Shown here: positions 23,392-28,347 of the stretch, piece after piece
Layout of the letters: every line of letters starts with the position of its first letter
Position numbering within the stretch: the stretch's first letter is position 1
DNA from: Desulfovibrio sp.
Lineage (GTDB): Bacteria; Desulfobacterota; Desulfovibrionia; Desulfovibrionales; Desulfovibrionaceae
Length of the DNA: 28,347 nucleotides
Reading direction: 5' to 3'
Assembly: GCA_031270875.1 (NCBI GenBank)
Contig: JAISXC010000096.1
Coordinates: 1 to 28,347, forward strand
The notes under the pieces: model-generated
What the model was told of the DNA's origin: nothing
The model's database searches: none
Seen by the model: the letters and a program-made list of their open reading frames with translations, nothing else
Made by a program: the position numbers and the translations under genes

Positions 23392-24541
23392 GCCCCGTGT
23401 GCGCACCGGAAACCATTTTCAGATCGGCAACTGGGCCATAGCCGAAGGCGCCCTGGCGGCCGGCTGCGACTTCGCCGCCGGCTACCCCATCACACCGGCG
23501 AGCGAGGTGGCCAACTATCTGGCCGCGCGGCTTCCGGAGGTTGGAGGCGTCTTCATTCAGAGCGAGGATGAAATCAGCGCCTGCTGTTCCGCCGTCGGCG
23601 CGTCCTGGGCCGGGCGGCGGGCCATGACGGTGACAAGCGGGCCGGGCATCAGCCTGATGCAGGAAACCATCGGCTTCGCCGTGGCCACGGAAACCCCCCT
23701 GGTCATCGTGGACGTGCAGCGCTTCGGCCCGTCAACGGGCGTGCCGTCCATCGGGCTCGCGGCGGACATGGTGCAGGTGGCGCGCGGCTCCCACGGCGAC
23801 TACCAGATCATCGCCCTGGCTCCGGACACGCCGCAGGCCATGTTCACCGTCATGATCCGGGCTTTTGACCTGGCCGAGCGCTTCCGGGTTCCGGTGTTCG
23901 TCATGGCCGACGGCTTTGCCGGGCACATGCGCGAGCGCATCAGTATTCCGGAAGCCTCCTCCATCGCGGTCGGCAGCCGCAAAATCGCCGCGCCGGCGGC
24001 CACGGTGCTGGAACGCGCCGATTTTCTGGATGAGGACGTGGCCCCGATGCCCGTGTTCGGGCGCGGCCTGAAGGCCCATGTGACGAGTTCCTGCCACGAC
24101 GCCCACGGCATGCGCAACCTTACGGACCCCGAATCAATGCACGCCTACTCCGTCACGCCTGTCCGGAAGATTCTGAAGCACCGCGACGAGATCGTGCGGG
24201 TGGAGGAAACGCGTACCGACGATGCGGAACTGATCATCGTCAGCTATGGGACGGTTTCCCGTTGCGGGCGCGCCGCTCTTGAGATCGCGCGCCGGGAGGG
24301 GCTTGCCGTGGGCCAGTTGCGTCTGGAGACCTGCTGGCCCCTGCCGGACCGGGAGATACGGCGCGCCGCGGAACGGGCGAAACACCTTCTGGTCCTGGAA
24401 AACAACCTGGGCCAGATGCTGCCGTATATACAGGCGTGCGCGGGCGATTCCGACAAGGTGCGCTTCACGGGGCCGAAACTCCTCGGCCAGATTCAGGAGC
24501 CTGACGACATTGTGGGCACCATAAGGGAGATCATGGCATGA
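23384..24541 (+). CDS. korA: 2-oxoacid:ferredoxin oxidoreductase, alpha subunit
   Basis: A 385-residue alpha subunit (pyrimidine-binding domain plus transketolase C-like domain) of a CoA-acylating 2-oxoacid oxidoreductase, which turns a 2-oxoacid and CoA into acyl-CoA, CO2 and reduced ferredoxin in the cytoplasm. Motifs are GYPITPASE (33-41), which contacts the 2-oxoacid carboxylate, TSGPGISLMQE, and QRFGPSTGVPS, diagnostic for the KorA/VorA type. A GAAGGAGGCG ribosome site precedes the ATG, which overlaps korD by 8 bp; the stop overlaps korB through ATGA. Substrate class (2-oxoglutarate, branched-chain or other) is not settled by the motifs; the order and the ligase next door favour 2-oxoglutarate. 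Confidence 0.9.
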   Translation: MAEPRVRTGNHFQIGNWAIAEGALAAGCDFAAGYPITPASEVANYLAARLPEVGGVFIQSEDEISACCSAVGASWAGRRAMTVTSGPGISLMQETIGFAVATETPLVIVDVQRFGPSTGVPSIGLAADMVQVARGSHGDYQIIALAPDTPQAMFTVMIRAFDLAERFRVPVFVMADGFAGHMRERISIPEASSIAVGSRKIAAPAATVLERADFLDEDVAPMPVFGRGLKAHVTSSCHDAHGMRNLTDPESMHAYSVTPVRKILKHRDEIVRVEETRTDDAELIIVSYGTVSRCGRAALEIARREGLAVGQLRLETCWPLPDREIRRAAERAKHLLVLENNLGQMLPYIQACAGDSDKVRFTGPKLLGQIQEPDDIVGTIREIMA

Positions 24542-25368
24542 AAGCGACCGAACATCCTCTCCGGAAATACATGCGGCCGCATGTCGCGCGGACAACCACC
24601 TGTCCCGGCTGCGGCATCGGCACGGTTTCCCAGGCCGTGCTGCGCGCCATCGACAAATTGGGCATCGACATGGACGACTGCGTTTTTGTGGCGGGCATAG
24701 GCTGTTCCGCCTGGATTCCCACGCCGCTGTACAACGCCGACACCCTGCACACCACCCACGGCCGGCCTGTGGCCTTCGCCACCGGAGTCAAGGCCTCGCT
24801 GCCCGACAAGCACGTTCTGGTGATCAGCGGGGACGGCGATTTGAGCGCCATCGGCGGCAACCACCTCATCCACGCCGCGCGGCGGAACATCGACCTGACC
24901 GTGGTGCTGGTGAACAATTCCATTTACGGCATGACGGGCGGGCAGGCCGCTCCCACGACCCCCAGGGACACGCGGACCATCACCAGCCCTTACGGTTTCG
25001 CGGAACACGCCTTCAACCTTTCCGAACTGGTCAGGGCGGCGGGCGCCTCCTATGTGGCACGCTGGACCACGGCCCACCCCGTGCAGCTCTCCAACGCGAT
25101 CAGGGCCGGCCTGGAAAAGAAGGGCTTCAGCTTTATTGAGGCGGTCAGCCAGTGCCCGGTGCAGTACGGGCGCGCGAGCAAACAGGGTTCCGCCCGCCAG
25201 ATGGTCGCCGCGTACAAGAAGAACAGCATCCCCGTGAAAAAGGCGGAGACTCTGTCCGCCGGGGACAGGGAGGGTAAAATCATTGTCGGGGAATTCCAGA
25301 ACGCGGACAGGATGGAATTCACGGAGTCGCTGGCCCGGACGATAAAAATCGCGCAAGGAGGGAAATAA
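24538..25368 (+). CDS. korB: 2-oxoacid:ferredoxin oxidoreductase, beta (TPP) subunit
   Basis: A 276-residue subunit that binds thiamine diphosphate and does the decarboxylation chemistry. CPGCG at residues 22-26 is the family start motif. The TPP/magnesium motif is GDGD (98-101) with LSAIGGNHLIHA, and NN at 126-127 leads into SIYGMTGGQAAPTTP. The start overlaps korA (ATGA, 4 bp) and the stop overlaps korC (TAATG), so all four subunits are made from one message by coupled translation. The length fits two-domain KorB proteins without an internal ferredoxin domain, consistent with the separate KorD. It works only in complex with KorA, KorC and KorD. Confidence 0.92.
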   Translation: MKATEHPLRKYMRPHVARTTTCPGCGIGTVSQAVLRAIDKLGIDMDDCVFVAGIGCSAWIPTPLYNADTLHTTHGRPVAFATGVKASLPDKHVLVISGDGDLSAIGGNHLIHAARRNIDLTVVLVNNSIYGMTGGQAAPTTPRDTRTITSPYGFAEHAFNLSELVRAAGASYVARWTTAHPVQLSNAIRAGLEKKGFSFIEAVSQCPVQYGRASKQGSARQMVAAYKKNSIPVKKAETLSAGDREGKIIVGEFQNADRMEFTESLARTIKIAQGGK

Positions 25369-25907
25369 TGGCCCTTACGAAATTGACGTTCGCTGGCATC
25401 GGCGGTCAGGGCTCAATCCTCGCCGGAACGATTCTGGGCAATGCCGCGGTGACTTTCGGCGGGCAATACGCGACCCAGACCCAGGCGTATTCCTCCGAGT
25501 TGCGCGGCGGCTTCGCCGCGACCTGGATTATCTTCTCCGATGAGCCCATAGTGTACCCGCGGGTGGTGTCACCCGACATTCTGGTGGCCCAGGCCCAGGA
25601 TTCCATCGACCGTTTCGCGAAAACGCTGGGCAAGGGCGGAATCCTCATCGCGGACAGCGACATGGTGACAAACCTGTCCCCCGTGGACGCGCGGCGCTAT
25701 TCCATTGCCGCGACGTCCATCGCCCGCAACGATTTTTCGGCTCCGATAGTGGCGAACATCATCATGCTCGGAGCGCTGACCCGTGTGGCGCCCGTGGCCT
25801 CGCGCCTGAACGTGGAACAGGCCATTGCCGCCGCCGTTCCCCCGAAAAAGGTCGATCTCAACATCAGGGCTTTTGCCGTGGGCTTTGACGCGGTGAAACC
25901 CCTGTAG
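25368..25907 (+). CDS. korC: 2-oxoacid:ferredoxin oxidoreductase, gamma subunit
   Basis: A 179-residue gamma subunit with the characteristic LTFAGIGGQGSILAG (residues 6-20), the CoA-related glycine-rich motif, then TQTQAYSSELRGGFAATWIIFSDEPIVYP and PDILVAQAQDSIDRF. These are typical for KorC/PorC-type domains that help bind CoA. ATG 25368 shares its A with the TAA of korB. The length is normal. A 79-bp gap with a 9-bp hairpin separates it from the LarA-like gene. Confidence 0.9.
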   Translation: MALTKLTFAGIGGQGSILAGTILGNAAVTFGGQYATQTQAYSSELRGGFAATWIIFSDEPIVYPRVVSPDILVAQAQDSIDRFAKTLGKGGILIADSDMVTNLSPVDARRYSIAATSIARNDFSAPIVANIIMLGALTRVAPVASRLNVEQAIAAAVPPKKVDLNIRAFAVGFDAVKPL

Positions 25908-25935
25908 ACCGTCTTCACTGTCCAAACCGCTCCGC

Positions 25936-25958
25936 CCTCCCCGCGAAAAGCGGGGAGG
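25936..25958 (+). other. GC-rich hairpin before the LarA-like gene
   Basis: CCTCCCCGC (25936-25944) and GCGGGGAGG (25950-25958) are perfect complements with a GAAAA loop. There is no T-run after it. It could be a mild terminator that lowers larA expression, or an mRNA-stability element for the kor genes. Confidence 0.5.
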
Positions 25959-25986
25959 CGCGACGCGAGCCATTGCCGGAGGAAAC

Positions 25987-27276
25987 ATGAGTACGACAGC
26001 CATTTCCCTTCCCCGTCTGGTGAAAATTCGCCAGACCTTCCCAAGACCGAAAGTGGAGAACATTGAGGCCGCCATGGCCGGCGAAATGCGGAAACTGCTG
26101 CGGGCCGCGGACGTGGGCGCGGGGAAAACCGTGGGCATCACCGTGGGCAGCAGGGGCGTCGGCAACATCGTCCCCATGCTGCGCGCCGCCATCGCCGAAG
26201 TGCGCAATGCCGGCTCCAGACCCGTGATGCTGGCCGCCATGGGCAGCCACGGCGGCGGCACGCCCGAAGGGCAGAAAGAACTGCTGGACAGCCTGGGCAT
26301 CACCGGGGAGGCGCTGGGAGCGGAAATCCTCACCTGCGCCGAGGGCCGCGAGATCGGCGTTACATCCCGGGGGCTGCGCGCCTACATGCTCGATTCCGCT
26401 TTTGGGGTGGATGTGATCATCCCCGTCAACAGGGTCAAAACCCATACATCCTTCAAGGGGGATATTGAAAGCGGCATGATCAAGAAGCTGGTGGTGGGTC
26501 TCGGCGGGCCGCAGGGAGCGCGGCAGTTTCACAGCCAGGGCAAGGCCGCGGATCTGCCCATACTTCTGCAGGACGTGGGCAGGCTGATTCTGGAAAAAAT
26601 GCCTGTGATCGGCGGCATCGGCATTGTCGAGAACGCGTACGAGGAAACGGCGCTGATCAGGGCCATCCCCGCCGGGGATCTTCTCAGGGAGGAAGCGGGG
26701 TTGCTGCGGTATTCCAAGGAACTCATGCCGTCCCTGCCGGCGACCCGGCTCGACGCCCTCATCGTCGAGGAAATGGGCAAGAACTACAGCGGCACCGGCA
26801 TAGACATCAATATCGTGGGCCGTCTGTACATTCAGGGCGAACCCGAGCCGCAGGAGCCCTTCATACGCTATCTCGCCGTGCTGGATCTTTCCGGGGAATC
26901 CCACGGCAACGCCTGCGGCGTCGGCCTCGCGGATTTCACCACCCGCAGGCTGGTGGACAAGATCGACCGCAAACACACCTATCTGAACAGCCTCACCGCC
27001 ACGTTCCCCAAACGGGCCTTTATTCCCGTGTATCTGGATACGGAAAAGGAAATCGTGGAAACCATGTTCCGCTGCCTCTCCGGGAGCGTGCCGCCGGAAA
27101 AGGTGCGCCTCGTCGTCATCCCCAACACCCTTTTCCTCGCGGAATGCTATGTGACGGAGGCCTTGCTGGAGCAGTTCGCGGGCAGGGAGGACATCGAAAT
27201 CATCGGCCGTCCGGAACCCATGACCTTTACGGACGCGGGGGAACTCAGACAGCGCATCGGCAGGGCACTTCATTAG
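25987..27276 (+). CDS. LarA-like nickel-dependent 2-hydroxyacid racemase/epimerase
   Basis: A 429-residue protein of the LarA superfamily (DUF2088). Characterised members use a nickel-pincer nucleotide and racemise or epimerise the 2-hydroxyl of hydroxy acids. Matching motifs are GSRGVGN (54-60), AMGSHGGGTPEGQ (84-96), NRVKTHTSFKGDIESGMIKK (148-167) and GARQFHSQG. The classical LarA DHTRP motif is replaced by GSRG, so it belongs to a distinct LarA-homologue group. His88, His153, Lys151 or Lys166, and His182 are candidates for the cofactor and catalytic sites. GGAGG precedes the ATG. Next to a D-2-hydroxyacid dehydrogenase, it likely converts the L-form of the same acid to the D-form. Cofactor-maturation genes (larB, larC, larE) are not in the window. 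Confidence 0.82.
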   Translation: MSTTAISLPRLVKIRQTFPRPKVENIEAAMAGEMRKLLRAADVGAGKTVGITVGSRGVGNIVPMLRAAIAEVRNAGSRPVMLAAMGSHGGGTPEGQKELLDSLGITGEALGAEILTCAEGREIGVTSRGLRAYMLDSAFGVDVIIPVNRVKTHTSFKGDIESGMIKKLVVGLGGPQGARQFHSQGKAADLPILLQDVGRLILEKMPVIGGIGIVENAYEETALIRAIPAGDLLREEAGLLRYSKELMPSLPATRLDALIVEEMGKNYSGTGIDINIVGRLYIQGEPEPQEPFIRYLAVLDLSGESHGNACGVGLADFTTRRLVDKIDRKHTYLNSLTATFPKRAFIPVYLDTEKEIVETMFRCLSGSVPPEKVRLVVIPNTLFLAECYVTEALLEQFAGREDIEIIGRPEPMTFTDAGELRQRIGRALH

Positions 27277-27420
27277 GTGGACCTGCCAATCATCCGTAAA
27301 ATAGTACAAAATTCGCCACTTCTTGAGACGACTCATCAGTCTGGAGAAGGTTCCCTGATCACGACCCCCACGCTCCCAGTCAATGAACTGACCGGTATCG
27401 CGGCAATTGGAGGGTTATTT

Positions 27421-27771
27421 ATGAATAAATGCAAAATCACTGTGCTTAAAAAGAACTTCGACAAAGAACTTGCGGAAGAATTCGGTATTGAGGGTTTGCC
27501 TTCATGTCCGATGCTGAGGGAAGGACAGGTATTCTATGCCGACTACGCCTGTCCGGATAACTTTTGCGCCGAAGCCTGGAAGGCCATTTATCAATATGTT
27601 TTTGCCCTCGCTCATGGTATGGGGAAAGACGGCGATCTTTTTTATTACGGAGACTGGATACGCAAGCCGGGAGTTGCGATCTGCAGTTGCAATGACGGCA
27701 TACGGCCTGTGATTTTCAAGGTTGAGCGGACTGATCAGAAAGCGCGAATTGATTATACGCCCGTGGAATAG
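27421..27771 (+). CDS. TIGR04076-family protein, function unknown
   Basis: A 116-residue, cysteine-rich protein. ATG 27421 is chosen over 27277 because GGAGGG lies just upstream and MNKCKITVLKKN matches the family start; the earlier residues look like noise. Family pattern is visible: CPMLREGQVF, PDNFCAEAWKAIYQYVFAL, and the C-terminal CSCNDGIRPVIFK with Cys88 and Cys90. Cysteines stand at 4, 29, 44, 49, 88 and 90, suggesting metal or redox function, although none is established. It is AT-richer than its neighbours. It follows the LarA-like gene by 144 bp and has no clear link to the pathway; cotranscription is possible. Confidence 0.72.
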   Translation: MNKCKITVLKKNFDKELAEEFGIEGLPSCPMLREGQVFYADYACPDNFCAEAWKAIYQYVFALAHGMGKDGDLFYYGDWIRKPGVAICSCNDGIRPVIFKVERTDQKARIDYTPVE

Positions 27772-27956
27772 GGCAGGGTAGTGTAGCGGTTCAGCGAGGC
27801 AACACGTTATTCAGCGATTCCTTTAAGATGCGTCTGCCCTGATTTGCGGCGCCTCCTTAAAGCATTTTGTTTTTGAAACGCTCCATTCGGCATGACCGGC
27901 GAAAGTGAATTTCTCCTATGCCTCATGGGCGGGCGGCGGCGCTATGCGCTTACGCC

Positions 27957-27989
27957 TCCGGAGCAATTTCAAAATGAAATTGCTCCGGA
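27957..27989 (+). repeat. Palindromic repeat, copy C (perfect)
   Basis: Arms CCGGAGCAATTTC (27958-27970) and GAAATTGCTCCGG (27976-27988) are perfect 13-bp complements around AAAAT. It shares the CCGGAGCAATTTCAAA stretch with copy B. It precedes a TTGACA box at 27990. Confidence 0.9.
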
Positions 27990-28074
27990 TTGACAGAGGG
28001 GCATATTTTTGCAATTCTGCCTCTCGCGATTTTTGCGGGAGCCGGCGCGAGCGCCCTTGCGTCGACCGCTCTTT

Positions 28075-28098
28075 GAAAAAGCCCGTGAGGGTTTTTTC
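28075..28098 (+). terminator. Terminator-like hairpin just upstream of infA
   Basis: GAAAAAGCCC (28075-28084), loop GTGA and GGGTTTTTTC (28089-28098) form a 10-bp stem (one G-T pair) whose 3' arm carries six Ts, like an intrinsic terminator. It ends 13 bases before the infA ribosome site GGAGG. It may end upstream transcription or act as an attenuator of infA. Confidence 0.55.
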
Positions 28099-28123
28099 AG
28101 CAGGCTGTGACAGGAGGCTCTAT

Positions 28124-28342
28124 ATGGCGAAGGAAGGCGCTATTGAAGTTGACGGCGTGGTGCAGGAAGCCCTGCCCAACGCCATGTTCCGCGTTCATCT
28201 GGAAAACGGGCATGAGGTGCTGGCCCATATTTCCGGCAAAATGCGCAAGTTTTACATACGCATTCTGCCGGGCGACCGCGTCAAGGTGGAGCTTTCCCCC
28301 TATGATCTTTCGCGCGGGCGCATTACCTACCGCATGAAGTGA
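28124..28342 (+). CDS. infA: Translation initiation factor IF-1
   Basis: A 72-residue S1-like OB-fold protein that binds the 30S A site together with IF-2 and IF-3 during initiation. The start, ATG 28124, has GGAGG seven bases before it, gives the standard 72-residue length, and opens [19 protein letters not shown]. The core segment [21 protein letters not shown] and the ending [10 protein letters not shown] are canonical IF-1. The in-frame extension upstream to 27905 is not coding. It is preceded by a terminator-like hairpin, so it probably has its own promoter or is attenuated. Confidence 0.96.
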   Translation: MAKEGAIEVDGVVQEALPNAMFRVHLENGHEVLAHISGKMRKFYIRILPGDRVKVELSPYDLSRGRITYRMK

Positions 28343-28347
28343 CGTCG

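Larger units (their letters stand above)
27772..28123. other. Intergenic region before infA
   Basis: This 352-bp stretch carries the best copy of the palindromic repeat (27957-27989), a possible TTGACA (27990-27995) with weak AATTCT (28013-28018) as an infA promoter, and a terminator-like hairpin (28075-28098). A frame running through it (from 27905 into infA) is an upstream extension of infA with no ribosome site at its start. No other gene is seen. Confidence 0.55.

Noticed and set aside
25915..27336. 473-codon minus-strand open frame
   Set aside because: It is the antisense shadow of the LarA-like gene, rich in His and Gly, with no motif or ribosome site.
27770..27840. tRNA-like 71-nt segment with perfect 7-bp ends (AGGGCAG/CTGCCCT)
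   Set aside because: The T-arm position does not pair, no TTC loop or plausible anticodon arm is present, and the 5' arm overlaps a stop codon.
27905..28123. N-terminal extension of infA
   Set aside because: IF-1 is 72 residues, a good ribosome site precedes ATG 28124, and the extension crosses a palindrome and a terminator-like hairpin.
1..28347. CRISPR array, prophage, insertion sequence or toxin-antitoxin system
   Set aside because: No regular spaced repeats, integrase, transposase or phage structural genes were seen; the only repeats are short palindromes and one 12-bp tandem copy.

Overview
The window reads as chromosomal DNA of a GC-rich, anaerobic, Gram-negative bacterium, most likely a member of the Desulfovibrionaceae (sulfate- or sulfite-reducing Desulfobacterota). 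The evidence is a futalosine-type menaquinone gene (mqnB) next to ubiE/menG and a polyprenyl diphosphate synthase, a four-subunit ferredoxin-linked 2-oxoacid oxidoreductase, TRAP and tripartite tricarboxylate (TTT) transporters, a flagellar export gene (fliR), lipobox lipoproteins, and an IF-1 of the type I associate with Desulfovibrio. The genus assignment is inference. No rRNA, tRNA, CRISPR array, insertion sequence or phage gene was recognised.

Layout. (1) 1-4990, minus strand: a FIST-domain sensor protein cut by the window edge, then a tightly overlapping operon of a small helical protein, ubiE/menG, a UDP-sugar dehydrogenase, mqnB and a polyprenyl synthase (menaquinone ring, methylation and side chain). 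(2) 5222-7519, plus strand: a lipoprotein, a TPR protein and a small PEBP-like lipoprotein. (3) 7683-11525: gltX on plus, facing fliR and a membrane-fused spermidine-synthase-like protein on minus. (4) 11663-16701, plus: a phosphate acyltransferase, a well-formed sigma70 promoter, a TRAP transporter (dctP, dctQ, dctM) and an aldo-keto-reductase-fold protein that has lost its catalytic residues. (5) 16748-27276: two divergent gene sets around a 264-bp control region. The minus arm is tctC-tctB-tctA-sucC-sucD; the plus arm is a D-2-hydroxyacid dehydrogenase, korD-korA-korB-korC and a LarA-like nickel racemase. (6) 27421-28342, plus: a TIGR04076-type small protein and infA.

The most interesting unit is region 5. 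Read as one pathway, a (di/tri)carboxylic 2-hydroxy acid enters through the TTT transporter. LarA interconverts its stereoisomers, the dehydrogenase makes the 2-oxoacid plus NADH, KorDABC makes an acyl-CoA plus reduced ferredoxin, and the SucCD-type ligase turns the acyl-CoA into acid plus ATP (or GTP). 2-Hydroxyglutarate to succinate fits best with what these families usually do, but the substrate cannot be fixed from sequence alone. Other observations are a dispersed palindromic repeat present three times, two of them starting exactly at stop codons; a terminator-like hairpin just upstream of infA; and a large inverted repeat in the leader of the menaquinone operon.
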